This document shows positions 1-8,286 of a DNA stretch of 64,000 bases, piece after piece. The notes below the pieces were generated by a model. That model was not told the DNA's origin and did no database searches. It saw only the letters and a program-made list of their open reading frames with translations. Position numbers and translations under genes: made by a program. Within the stretch, counting starts at the first letter, position 1; every line of letters starts with the position of its first letter. Source of the stretch: Butyrivibrio sp. NC2007 (lineage in GTDB: Bacteria > Bacillota > Clostridia > Lachnospirales > Lachnospiraceae); assembly GCF_000421405.1 (NCBI RefSeq), contig NZ_ATWY01000011.1:62001-126000 (forward strand), read 5' to 3'.

Positions 1-431
1 GCGTTGAAGGCAAGAGCGTTGCATTCTTTTCCCTTAACTCAAGTCACCAGATAGTCACCAGAAAAAGAAACGATTACTTTGTTAAAATGATAGAAAAGGC
101 CGGCGGAGTTTACCTTGCACCGGATACAGAGAGCGATGAAAAAGCTGCATCATCGGTTACTGTCAGCATAGAGGCCTTCTATGACTATGCTAAGGATGCG
201 GATATTCTGATCTACAACGGAACGATACAGGATGCGCCAAAGGATCTTAAGGCACTTGCGGATATGGACGTGACCTTTAAGGACTTTAAGGCAGTTCAAA
301 GCGGCGATGTATGGGCCTGTGATAAATCGCTGTATCAGTTTACCAATAAAGCAGGAACAATTATTTCTGACCTCTTCGAGGTTATTGCAGAGGGAAAAGA
401 GACAACGGAGTTTTTCTACAAACTGAAGTGA
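1..431 (+). CDS. ABC transporter substrate-binding protein, C-terminal part (corrinoid/siderophore/metal type)
   Basis: Open from the window edge (first full codon at base 3), so only about 142 C-terminal residues are visible and the signal peptide is missing. The visible part reads like the second lobe of a type III periplasmic binding protein (BtuF/FhuD/FepB class), with segments such as DILIYNGTIQDAP, then AVQSGDVWACDKSLYQ and a C-terminal helix. Proteins of this class capture iron-siderophores, cobalamin or cobalt complexes outside the membrane and hand them to a FecCD-type permease. The matching permease and ATPase are at 4507-6529, separated from it by cobQ, cbiC, cbiD and cbiF, so a corrinoid or cobalt-related substrate is inferred. 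The stop TGA overlaps the leader of cobQ. Confidence 0.75.
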   Translation, partial: VEGKSVAFFSLNSSHQIVTRKRNDYFVKMIEKAGGVYLAPDTESDEKAASSVTVSIEAFYDYAKDADILIYNGTIQDAPKDLKALADMDVTFKDFKAVQSGDVWACDKSLYQFTNKAGTIISDLFEVIAEGKETTEFFYKLK

Positions 432-439
432 GGACATAC

Positions 440-1900
440 TTGGCTAAAAATCTGATGATACAGGGCACCATGAGTGGCGCCGGAAAGAGCATATTGACGG
501 CCGGAATCCTTCGCCTTTTAAGGCAGGAGGGTTTTAGAGTCGCGCCTTTTAAGTCCCAGAACATGGCCCTTAATTCCTATGTCACTCCTAACGGACGAGA
601 GATCGGAAGGGCTCAGGCTCTGCAGGCTCTGGCTGCCGGCAGAGAAGTATCCTCCGATATGAACCCCATACTTTTAAAGCCTACAGGGGAGCGGGCTTCA
701 CAGGTTATCGTGAACGGACTTCCCATAGGTGATATGGATGCAAGGGAGTACTTTAAGAATAAGAGAAAATATGTGCCGGATATAATGGCAGCCTATGAGA
801 GGCTCTCACAGGATACGGATATCATTGTCATTGAGGGCGCAGGAAGCCCCGTGGAGATCAATCTAAGAAGCGAAGATATTGTGAACATGGGACTTGCAGA
901 GCTTGTGGATGCACCGGTTCTTCTTGTTGGAAACATAGACCCCGGCGGCGTTTTTGCACAGCTCCTTGGCACGGTAAGTCTTATGCCGAAAGATGAAAGA
1001 GACAGGGTAAAGGGACTTATCATCAACAAGTTCAGAGGAGATGTTTCGCTCCTTACGCCGGGGCTTACGATGTTTAAGGAGTACTGCGACATTCCTTTTG
1101 CAGGAGTTGTTCCTTACATGGAGCTTTCTCTTGATGAGGAGGATTCCCTTTCTGATATACTAAAGGAAAGGGATGGATTTAAAGGTGGCAGTAAGGTGAA
1201 AATCGCTGTCATAAGACTTCCATTTATCAGTAATTACACAGACTATTCAGTATTTGAAAATATCGAAGACGTGGAATTAATCTATACCCAGGAGGCTGGA
1301 GCCGTTGCCGAAGCCGATCTTGTTATTATACCCGGAACAAAGAATACATTATCCGACCTTAAGTGGATGAAGGAAAAAGGACTTGATAGTGCCGTAAGGA
1401 CAGCTTCTTTAGGAGGGACCTTAGTGGTTGGAATCTGTGGTGGTTTCCAGATCCTTGGAAGGAGTATTGAAGGTGAAGGCGCAGATCAGAGTAAAGAGGC
1501 GGGACTTTGTCTTTTGCCTGCGGATACGACCTTTGCTGATGAGAAAGACCTAAAGCAGGTGGAAGGTGTTCTCTCAAATATAAGCGGCGTTTACGAAAAC
1601 CTGAACGGGAAGAAGTATAAAGGCTATGAGATCCACATGGGAAGGACACAGGCTGATTGGAAGTCGGACAGGGTTATAACAGAGGGGAGTGTTCTTGGAA
1701 CTTATATCCACGGCTTCTTTGATGAGCCTGAGATTGCAGAGGGGCTGTTATCAATTCTCTTTGAGAGAAAGAAAATAAAAAAGCCTGTTCCAAAGATTGA
1801 GAGTCACTCCATGGTCTTGGAAAAAGAGCTTGATAAACTTGCTGATTGTCTTAGAGAAAGTCTTGATTTAGACCTAATCTACAGGGCCATCGGAATATAG
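440..1900 (+). CDS. cobQ: Cobyric acid synthase (adenosylcobyrinate a,c-diamide amidotransferase)
   Basis: Performs the four glutamine-dependent amidations that turn adenosylcobyrinic acid a,c-diamide into adenosylcobyric acid in the cytoplasm. The N-terminal dethiobiotin-synthetase-like ATPase domain has the P-loop GTMSGAGKS. The C-terminal class I glutaminase-like domain has the nucleophile Cys in GICGGFQILG and a late YIHGFF. The frame is open from a GTG at 428, overlapping the upstream stop. TTG at 440 is preferred because it gives the family-typical start (M)AKNLMIQGTMS and sits five bases after GAGGA. About 486 residues, normal for the family. Cotranscribed with cbiC nine bases downstream. 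Also called cbiP. Confidence 0.95.
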   Translation: MAKNLMIQGTMSGAGKSILTAGILRLLRQEGFRVAPFKSQNMALNSYVTPNGREIGRAQALQALAAGREVSSDMNPILLKPTGERASQVIVNGLPIGDMDAREYFKNKRKYVPDIMAAYERLSQDTDIIVIEGAGSPVEINLRSEDIVNMGLAELVDAPVLLVGNIDPGGVFAQLLGTVSLMPKDERDRVKGLIINKFRGDVSLLTPGLTMFKEYCDIPFAGVVPYMELSLDEEDSLSDILKERDGFKGGSKVKIAVIRLPFISNYTDYSVFENIEDVELIYTQEAGAVAEADLVIIPGTKNTLSDLKWMKEKGLDSAVRTASLGGTLVVGICGGFQILGRSIEGEGADQSKEAGLCLLPADTTFADEKDLKQVEGVLSNISGVYENLNGKKYKGYEIHMGRTQADWKSDRVITEGSVLGTYIHGFFDEPEIAEGLLSILFERKKIKKPVPKIESHSMVLEKELDKLADCLRESLDLDLIYRAIGI

Positions 1901-1909
1901 GAAGAAACT

Positions 1910-2536
1910 ATGGGATTTAAGGAAATACTGCCATCGGAAATTGAAAAAGAAAGCTTTCGCATTATCAGAAAAGAGCTTGCAGAGGCCGGGAAGATCATTC
2001 CTGAAGAGGTAGAGCCTACCGTGGTAAGGGTTATTCACACCACGGCTGATTTTGAGTATGCTGATACGCTGGAGTTTTCTGAAGGCGTGATACAAAAAGC
2101 CAAGGCTGCCATCAGGAGCGGAGCACATATTGTAACCGACACCAACATGGCACTTGCAGGCATTAACAAGAAAACTCTTGCAGGGTATGGGGGAGGAGTT
2201 CACTGCTTCATGGCAGATGAAGAAGTGGCAAAGCTGGCTAAGGAGAGAGGTGTGACCAGAGCTTATATCAGCATGGAGAAGGCAATTGAGATAAATGCTC
2301 CGCTGATCTTTGCTATCGGCAACGCGCCCACAGCTCTTGCAAGCCTTAACAGATTATGGCAGGAAAAGGGCTTTAGACCTGAGCTCATAATCGCAGTCCC
2401 GGTGGGCTTTGTAAACGTGGTCGAGGGAAAAGACCTGATCAGAAACATGGACGTTCCCTATATAATCAATGCGGGAAGAAAAGGCGGAAGCGGAGTTGCA
2501 GCAGCTATCTGCAACTCGATTCTATATAACATGTGA
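1910..2536 (+). CDS. cbiC: Cobalt-precorrin-8 methylmutase (precorrin-8X methylmutase)
   Basis: Moves the methyl group from C11 to C12 of cobalt-precorrin-8 to give cobyrinate, the last ring-modifying step of corrin synthesis. The 208-residue protein is the usual family length. It carries the expected VIHTTADFEY segment with the catalytic His, the GAHIVTDTNM motif, and the PVGFVNVVEGK and GRKGGSGVAAA stretches. It starts at ATG 1910 after GGAAGAAAC. Its stop codon TGA (2534-2536) lies inside the left arm of a 74-bp palindrome, so the present C-terminus may have been set by insertion of that element; the length is nonetheless normal. Confidence 0.95.
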   Translation: MGFKEILPSEIEKESFRIIRKELAEAGKIIPEEVEPTVVRVIHTTADFEYADTLEFSEGVIQKAKAAIRSGAHIVTDTNMALAGINKKTLAGYGGGVHCFMADEEVAKLAKERGVTRAYISMEKAIEINAPLIFAIGNAPTALASLNRLWQEKGFRPELIIAVPVGFVNVVEGKDLIRNMDVPYIINAGRKGGSGVAAAICNSILYNM

Positions 2537-2606
2537 GTCACTGGGGACGTTTCAGATTGACTCATTGTGTGCAATGAGTCAATCTGAAACGTCCCCGGTG
2601 ACTCAC
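2533..2606. repeat. Long palindromic repeat element, copy 1 (GGGGACGTTTCA family)
   Basis: Two 35-base arms (2533-2567 and 2572-2606) around a 4-base loop, fully paired except for one T.G wobble near GGGG. Each arm contains TGAGTCA, then GGGGACGTTTCA, then TGACTCA, so the heptamer TGA(G/C)TCA occurs four times (2534, 2559, 2575, 2599). Copy 2 at 27363-27451 has the same layout with compensating base changes. There is no T tract, so it is not a simple terminator. It sits between cbiC and cbiD and includes the cbiC stop codon. It resembles REP/MITE-like palindromes that a RAYT-type transposase could move, but no such gene is in the window. Confidence 0.93.
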
Positions 2607-2625
2607 AATGATTCGGACTGAATAA

Positions 2626-3774
2626 ATGGAAGAACTCTATACCTTCAAGGATGACAAGAAGTTAAGATGTGGATATACAACGGGAAGCTGTGCTGCAGCG
2701 GCGGCAAAAGCTTGCCTTATGATGCTCTTTGAAGGCGAGGATATTAGTCAGGTCAGTATTGTTACACCAAAGGGCATAACCTATATAGCTGAGATCATAG
2801 ATATTGAGAGGACAGTAGCTGGCGTATCCTGCTCAGTCATAAAGGATGGCGGGGATGACATCGACGCAACTCATGGTATGAAGATAAGAGCTCAGGTGTC
2901 TCTAAGGGATGACGGAGAAATCCTGATTGACGGAGGAGAAGGCATTGGAAGGATCACTAAGCCGGGGCTTGATCAGCCCATTGGCGCAGCTGCCATTAAC
3001 TCTGTGCCGAGGAAGATGATAAGAGAGAACATAGAAGAGGTTCTTGCAACAAATGGAGCAAAATCCCACGGAGCTACAGTTATCATCAGCGCACCGGACG
3101 GAAGGGAAATCGCGCAAAAGACCTTTAACCCAAAGCTTGGTATAGTTGGCGGAATCTCAATCCTCGGTACCACGGGAATCGTTGAGCCCATGAGTGATGA
3201 AGGAATCCTTGGAACCATTAAGGCGCAGATAAACATGCAGAAGGCCCTGGGAAAAAAGGTACTGCTTGTGGCACCCGGCAACTATGGTCTGAAATTCATA
3301 ACAGACGAATACCAGATAGACGAGGACAGGGCAGTTCTATGCTCTAACTTTGTATATGACACCCTGATGATGGCACTGAATGCAGGGTTTGAGAAGCTTT
3401 TGTTTGTGGGGCATCTTGGGAAACTTGTGAAGGTGGCCGGAGGCATAAAAAACACTCACTCAAAATACGGAGATCACAGGATGGAGATCCTCTCAGACGC
3501 GGTTTCAAAATTCGCACCGGGAGAGCGTTTTGCACAAATTAAAAGTCAGCTCGATGAGTGCGTGATGACAGATGAAGCCTTAAGAATCATCGATGAATTT
3601 GGATATAAGGAAAAGGTCTTTTGCCACATAGCTGAGAGCATTAAGGAAAATATGGAGAGCTGGGCAGAGGGGAAGATCACCTGTGAGACCATCATATTTG
3701 CCGATGGTTACAGACTTCTCTCAGAGAGCCCCGGCGCAAAAGACGTGCTTCTTGAGATAAAAGGAGAAGGCTGA
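2626..3774 (+). CDS. cbiD: Cobalt-precorrin-5B C1-methyltransferase
   Basis: SAM-dependent methylation at C1 of cobalt-precorrin-5B, a step specific to the anaerobic cobalamin pathway. The 382-residue protein has the characteristic N-terminus with RCGYTTGSCAAAAAKA, a central KDGGDDIDATHG segment, GGISILGTTGIVEPMS, and FVGHLGKLVKVAGGIKNTHS. It starts at ATG 2626, 19 bases after the palindromic repeat. No strong Shine-Dalgarno is visible in the intervening short sequence, so translation may depend on read-through transcription or local structure. Its TGA overlaps the cbiF ATG (TGATG). Confidence 0.95.
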   Translation: MEELYTFKDDKKLRCGYTTGSCAAAAAKACLMMLFEGEDISQVSIVTPKGITYIAEIIDIERTVAGVSCSVIKDGGDDIDATHGMKIRAQVSLRDDGEILIDGGEGIGRITKPGLDQPIGAAAINSVPRKMIRENIEEVLATNGAKSHGATVIISAPDGREIAQKTFNPKLGIVGGISILGTTGIVEPMSDEGILGTIKAQINMQKALGKKVLLVAPGNYGLKFITDEYQIDEDRAVLCSNFVYDTLMMALNAGFEKLLFVGHLGKLVKVAGGIKNTHSKYGDHRMEILSDAVSKFAPGERFAQIKSQLDECVMTDEALRIIDEFGYKEKVFCHIAESIKENMESWAEGKITCETIIFADGYRLLSESPGAKDVLLEIKGEG

Positions 3775-4514
3775 TGGTACATTTTGTTGGTGCCGGTCCC
3801 GGAGCTGTGGACCTTATAACAATCAGAGGACAGAAATACATTGAGGAAGCGGATGTTATCATCTATGCCGGTTCTCTGGTTAATCCTGAGCTCTTAAGCA
3901 AGGCAAGGCCTGACTGTCAGGTCTACGATTCATCAAGGCTAAGTCTTGAAGAAGTCATAGATCTTATGAAGGATTCAGAGAGAAGTGGCGAAAAGATCGT
4001 TCGCCTTCACACCGGAGATCCAAGCATTTACGGCGCTATCCGGGAGCAGATGGATGAGCTTGATAAGCTGGGCATCTCGTATGATTACACTCCGGGAGTC
4101 AGCTCTTTTTGCGGAGCTGCCTCGGCGCTTAACCTCGAGTATACGCTTCCGGGGATAAGCCAGAGCGTACTTCTTACCAGAATGCCGGGCAGGACTCCGG
4201 TCCCTGATAAGGAGCCGACCATGGTATTCTTCTTATCCGCTGGTAACATAGATGGACTTGTAAAAGAGCTGACAGAGGCAGGAAGGAGCATGGATACTCC
4301 CTGCGCCATTGTCTATAAGGCTACCTGGCCGGATGAAGAGAAGTACGTAACAACACTGGAAAACCTTGCTTTAGTTGCAGAGCAGCATAATATAACAAAA
4401 ACAGCTCTTATTATTGTCGGAGATGTAGTGGCGCCAAAGGGCTATGATAAGTCCAAGCTCTATGATGCTACTTTTACTACCGGATTCAGAGAAGGAAGCA
4501 GCACTAATGAATAG
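3774..4514 (+). CDS. cbiF: Cobalt-precorrin-4 C11-methyltransferase
   Basis: Tetrapyrrole methylase that adds the C11 methyl group to cobalt-precorrin-4 from SAM. The 246 residues show the family N-terminus VHFVGAGPGAVDLITIRG, the YAGSLVNPELL segment, LHTGDPSIYGA, and the PGVSSFCGAASAL region, all standard for CbiF/CobM. Translationally coupled to cbiD by a TGATG overlap, with GGAGAAGG just upstream. Its last codons overlap the start of the permease gene, so these pathway and transport genes are likely translated from one transcript. Confidence 0.95.
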   Translation: MVHFVGAGPGAVDLITIRGQKYIEEADVIIYAGSLVNPELLSKARPDCQVYDSSRLSLEEVIDLMKDSERSGEKIVRLHTGDPSIYGAIREQMDELDKLGISYDYTPGVSSFCGAASALNLEYTLPGISQSVLLTRMPGRTPVPDKEPTMVFFLSAGNIDGLVKELTEAGRSMDTPCAIVYKATWPDEEKYVTTLENLALVAEQHNITKTALIIVGDVVAPKGYDKSKLYDATFTTGFREGSSTNE

Positions 4515-5529
4515 AGAAAGATCTCTAAGAGGGGTGATAGTATATGTATCCCTTGCAGTTCTGATACTTGTCGGGTTCTTTTTAAGTGTCGGGATCGGAA
4601 ATGTTCATATCGGATTTACAGAGGTCCTAAGGGCAATCACAGGAGGAGCGTGTGATGAGAAGACAAGAGCCATCATCATGGATATAAGACTTCCCAGGGT
4701 GATCATGACCATTATTCTTGGCGGAGGCCTTGCTACTTCAGGATTTCTTTTGCAGACTTACTTTTCAAACCCCATCGCAGGCCCCTATATTCTCGGAATT
4801 TCATCGGGAGCCAAGATGATGGTGGCACTGGTGCTGATCTTTGTTGTCGGAAGTACAGGCAGATCCTCATCACTTCTTTTGATACTGGCTGCATTTGCCG
4901 GAGCAATCCTCACAACGGGATTTATCATCATTATATCAAAAGCCGTAAGGAACATGATGGTTCTTCTGGCTGCCGGAATCATGGTGGGCTATATTTGCAG
5001 CGCAGTTACGGATTTTCTCATTGCATTTGCCGATGACTCTGATATTGTCAATCTCCACGGCTGGTCCCAGGGAAGCTTTTCCGGAATCGACATGGGAAGC
5101 GTAAAATACGCCCTAGTGATCGTAGGAGCAGCCTTTTTCCTGGTGATGCTCCTTGGTAAGTCTCTGGATGCCTTCAGGCTTGGAGAGGGCTATGCAAGAA
5201 GCGTTGGAGTAAATGTTAAGGTCACAAGAAGTGAAGTTATACTGCTATCAAGTGTCCTCTCTGCCTGTGTAACTGCCTTTGTCGGACCCGTTTCCTTTAT
5301 AGGAATCGCCGTTCCCTTTCTTATGAGGGAGCTATTAAAGTCCTCAAAACCAATAGTCCTGTTGCCGGCGGCATTTATGTCAGGCGCAGTATTTTGTATG
5401 TTCAGTGACCTTCTGGCCAGGAGCCTTTTTGCGCCGACTGAGCTGAACATTTCTGCTGTAACTTCGCTCTTTGGAGCGCCTATCGTTATCTTTATGATAA
5501 TCAGGAGAAACATAAATAATGAAACTTGA
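4507..5529 (+). CDS. FecCD/BtuC-type ABC transporter permease
   Basis: Integral membrane subunit of an importer for cobalamin, cobinamide, siderophore or a related metal chelate. After the start at ATG 4507 (eight-base overlap with cbiF, AAGGAAG upstream) the 340-residue protein has about nine to ten hydrophobic segments, beginning VIVYVSLAVLILVGFF. It has the family motifs RLPRVIMTIILGGGLATSG, SNPIAGPYILGISSGA, and FVGPVSFIGIAVPFLMR, the last being the ATPase-coupling region. The frame is open further upstream to 4444, but that stretch lies within cbiF and has no family homology. Placement inside the cbi genes suggests a corrinoid or cobalt chelate cargo; the substrate is not proven. Confidence 0.92.
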   Translation: MNRERSLRGVIVYVSLAVLILVGFFLSVGIGNVHIGFTEVLRAITGGACDEKTRAIIMDIRLPRVIMTIILGGGLATSGFLLQTYFSNPIAGPYILGISSGAKMMVALVLIFVVGSTGRSSSLLLILAAFAGAILTTGFIIIISKAVRNMMVLLAAGIMVGYICSAVTDFLIAFADDSDIVNLHGWSQGSFSGIDMGSVKYALVIVGAAFFLVMLLGKSLDAFRLGEGYARSVGVNVKVTRSEVILLSSVLSACVTAFVGPVSFIGIAVPFLMRELLKSSKPIVLLPAAFMSGAVFCMFSDLLARSLFAPTELNISAVTSLFGAPIVIFMIIRRNINNET

Positions 5530-6529
5530 TAAGGTCGTAGCCGGATATCACAAAAAAATAGTGGTTCGAGATGTGGACCTTTTTGTCACGCCGGGCGAGA
5601 TCATTGGCATCATTGGCCCCAACGGCGGCGGTAAATCCACAATCCTTAAGAGCATAAACGGAAGCCTTTCGCTTATCGGAGGTAGTGTCCTTTTAGATGA
5701 CCTGGACGTTTCCAAAGCTTTACCAAAAGAGATATCGAAGGTCATGTCCGTTGTCACCACCGAGAGGGTAAAGCCGATCCTTATGACCTGCAGGGATGTG
5801 GTATCTGCCGGAAGGATTCCTTTTACCGATGGACTTGGAAGGCTGAGAGAGGAAGATAATGCCCAGATAGACAGGGCAATGGAGCTGATGAAGATAAAAG
5901 AGCTCTCAGACATCGCCTACTCAGATGTCAGCGATGGTCAGAAACAAAGAACCCTTATTGCCAGAGCAATCGCCCAGGACCCAAAGTTCCTTGTGATGGA
6001 TGAGCCCACTTCCTACATGGATATAAGACACAGATACGAGCTCATGGAGACATTAAAAAAGCTATCGGGCGAAGGCGTGACAATTGTAGCTTCGCTCCAC
6101 GAACTTGAGCTTGCACTTTCCTATTGCGACAGACTTCTTCTTGTCTATGACGATGGGCATGTTCTTGTTAAAAGACCTGATGAAGTTATCGAGGAAGGTC
6201 TGTTAAAGCAGCTCTTTGACCTAAATGGCGATATGTATGAAAAGGTGATGCAGAGCATTATCGGCACAAAGAGTGCAGGAGGAACCAGCTTTTTTACTAA
6301 CAGAAACTGTAAGTCATTCCCCTGCCATGATGTGCCGGAAGAAGAGTTTAACTGCATGTTCTGCTATTGCCCCTTATACGATCATGAGGACTGCGGCGGA
6401 AACTACGTATGGAACGATAAGGGCATCAAGAATTGTAAGAACTGTGCTTTTCCTCACTTTAGGGACAACTACCCGAAGGTGATCAAAAAGCTTAAGGAAA
6501 AAATGTATGGACAGGGCATCAAAGAATAA
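5519..6529 (+). CDS. FecE/BtuD-type ABC transporter ATPase with C-terminal Cys-rich domain
   Basis: Residues 1 to about 255 form an ABC ATPase: Walker A GPNGGGKST, signature SDGQKQR (in place of SGGQ), Walker B FLVMDEP, and the H-loop in ASLHELE. It would drive the permease encoded by the overlapping upstream gene (11-base overlap). Residues about 258-336 are an added domain with many cysteines, in patterns such as CMFCYCPLYDHEDCGG and CKNCAFPH. This resembles the small Cys-rich domain PF04071, which I recall from stand-alone proteins near cobalamin genes. A metal or Fe-S role for it is inferred only. The normal family length is about 255-270, so the tail is a clear extension. Confidence 0.9.
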   Translation: MKLDKVVAGYHKKIVVRDVDLFVTPGEIIGIIGPNGGGKSTILKSINGSLSLIGGSVLLDDLDVSKALPKEISKVMSVVTTERVKPILMTCRDVVSAGRIPFTDGLGRLREEDNAQIDRAMELMKIKELSDIAYSDVSDGQKQRTLIARAIAQDPKFLVMDEPTSYMDIRHRYELMETLKKLSGEGVTIVASLHELELALSYCDRLLLVYDDGHVLVKRPDEVIEEGLLKQLFDLNGDMYEKVMQSIIGTKSAGGTSFFTNRNCKSFPCHDVPEEEFNCMFCYCPLYDHEDCGGNYVWNDKGIKNCKNCAFPHFRDNYPKVIKKLKEKMYGQGIKE

Positions 6530-7553
6530 CTACAAGTTCATATGCTTTACCGCGGCCGGAAGGCAGCTGATGGAAAAGATCCTTTTGAAGATTCCCGGAG
6601 AAACAGGTGCCTGTGGCCCGGATAAGCTGGAAACCGGAGGACTTTCGGACTGGACTAAGGAGAACTTCAAAAAAGGAAATGTTCTCGTTTTTATCGGAGC
6701 CTGCGGAATTGCTGTGAGGGCGATTGCTCAGTATATAACTGACAAGACTGAAGACCCGGCTGTGATCGTCATTGATGAAGAGGGCAGGTTTGTAATACCC
6801 ATTCTCTCAGGACACCATGGCGGCGGAGTTGCTGCGGCAAAAGAGCTTTCAGACATTATCGGGGCTACAGCCGTTATCACAACAGCCAGCGATGTAAGGG
6901 GAGAGTTTGCTGTTGATGTGTTTTCCAAAAACAACGGCCTTGTAATTAACGATATGAAAAAGGCTAAGTCTTTTTCTGCATATCTTCTTGAACATAACAA
7001 AGCGTTTTACATGGTGGATCCGGAATTTGAAGATGTTTTTGAAACCTCATTCAATAGAGATAGTCTGATAAAACTTAAGAATTCTGATGAGCTGCAAGAA
7101 AGAGACAGCTCTTTTACCATCTCACCGAAGACCTGCGATATAGAACAATTACAGCTGATTCCGAAGTGCATAGTGCTGGGCGTAGGCTGCAGAAAAGGGA
7201 AAGAGGGAAGAGAGCTTATAGAATTTGCAGACCGAATTCTTGATGAGCTTTCTCTCGATAAAAGGAGTGTTTTAGCTGTTACCTCTATAGATTTAAAGAG
7301 TAAAGAGGTGGGGATAATAGAGCTCGCAGAAAGTCTTGGAGCCGAATTTAAGACTTTTTCGCAGGAACTGCTAATGCAGCAGGAAGGGGAGTTTTCAGCT
7401 TCGCAGTTTGTGAGAGAAACAACAGGGGCTGACAATGTCTGCGAGAGGTCAGTCTTGGCCTATGGCTGCAGGAGAATGATCATGAAAAAGAGAGCAGAAA
7501 ACGGTATGACACTGGCAGTTGGAGTTTTAGGGAGGAGCTTTACCGATGAGTGA
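6507..7553 (+). CDS. cbiG: Cobalt-precorrin-5A hydrolase
   Basis: Opens the delta-lactone ring of cobalt-precorrin-5A with loss of a two-carbon fragment, the other step diagnostic of the anaerobic cobalamin pathway. The 348-residue protein has the family segments GACGIAVRAIAQYI, the ILSGHHGGGVAAAKEL motif, TTASDVRGEFAVD, and the C-terminal domain with VLGVGCRKGKEG and ASQFVRETTGADNVCERS. The start at ATG 6507 overlaps the ATPase gene by 23 bases. The C-terminus overlaps cbiH by eight bases. Confidence 0.95.
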   Translation: MDRASKNNYKFICFTAAGRQLMEKILLKIPGETGACGPDKLETGGLSDWTKENFKKGNVLVFIGACGIAVRAIAQYITDKTEDPAVIVIDEEGRFVIPILSGHHGGGVAAAKELSDIIGATAVITTASDVRGEFAVDVFSKNNGLVINDMKKAKSFSAYLLEHNKAFYMVDPEFEDVFETSFNRDSLIKLKNSDELQERDSSFTISPKTCDIEQLQLIPKCIVLGVGCRKGKEGRELIEFADRILDELSLDKRSVLAVTSIDLKSKEVGIIELAESLGAEFKTFSQELLMQQEGEFSASQFVRETTGADNVCERSVLAYGCRRMIMKKRAENGMTLAVGVLGRSFTDE

Positions 7554-8286
7554 GAAGAGTTTGTATGTGGTTGGGTTTGGACCGGGACAGTATTCGGATA
7601 TGACTATAAAGAGCGCCAAGGTGCTCAACGGTTGCGACGTGATCGTGGGATATACTGTCTACTGCGATCTGGTGCGTCCCATGTTTGAGGATAAAAAGTT
7701 TATCAGCACTCCGATGATGAAGGAGGAGGAGAGGGTAAGGCTTGCCTTAAAGGAGGCGGATACAGGCAAGAAGGTTGCCCTTATATGCAGCGGAGATGCG
7801 GGAATATACGGACTTCTGGGACTTGTCTATGAAATGGGCGTCGATTTTCCGGAAGTTTCCATAAAGGCTACAACAGGTGTCACAGCGGCCATCAGTGGAG
7901 GAGCCATTTTGGGAGCTCCGCTTATACATGACTTCTGCTGCATCAGCTTAAGCAACAGACTAACACCTTTTGAGCTTATTGAAAAAAGGCTCCGGGCTGC
8001 AGCACAGACGGATATGGTCATTGTGCTCTATAATCCGGAGAGTAAGTCGAGAGCCGGATTTTTAAAGAAGGCCTGTGAGATACTTCTTGAGGAGATTGAA
8101 GAGGAGAGGGTGTGCGGAATTGCAAGGAACATCGGAAGAGACGGTGAGAACTCAGAAGTCCTTACCCTTGGGGAGCTGAAAGAAGCTTCCGCAGATATGT
8201 TCTCGACGGTGTTTATCGGCAATTCATCAACCAGAAATATAATGGGACTTATGGTCACAGCCAGAGGATATCAAAGTGAGAGATAA
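7546..8286 (+). CDS. cbiH: Cobalt-precorrin-3B C17-methyltransferase
   Basis: Tetrapyrrole methylase that methylates C17 and drives ring contraction of cobalt-precorrin-3. The 246-residue protein has the expected YVVGFGPGQYSDMT start, the GYTVYCDLV segment, ICSGDAGIYGLLG, the GVTAAISGGAILGAPL region, and VLYNPESKSR. It is the single-domain form without a ferredoxin-like extension. Starts at ATG 7546 within the end of cbiG (GGAGGAGC upstream) and overlaps the following fusion gene by eleven bases. Confidence 0.95.
   Translation: MSEKSLYVVGFGPGQYSDMTIKSAKVLNGCDVIVGYTVYCDLVRPMFEDKKFISTPMMKEEERVRLALKEADTGKKVALICSGDAGIYGLLGLVYEMGVDFPEVSIKATTGVTAAISGGAILGAPLIHDFCCISLSNRLTPFELIEKRLRAAAQTDMVIVLYNPESKSRAGFLKKACEILLEEIEEERVCGIARNIGRDGENSEVLTLGELKEASADMFSTVFIGNSSTRNIMGLMVTARGYQSER

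Noticed and set aside
2533..2606. Palindrome considered as a rho-independent terminator
   Set aside because: No T run follows either arm, it lies inside an operon, and a second copy with the same core exists at 27363; a repeat family explains it better.
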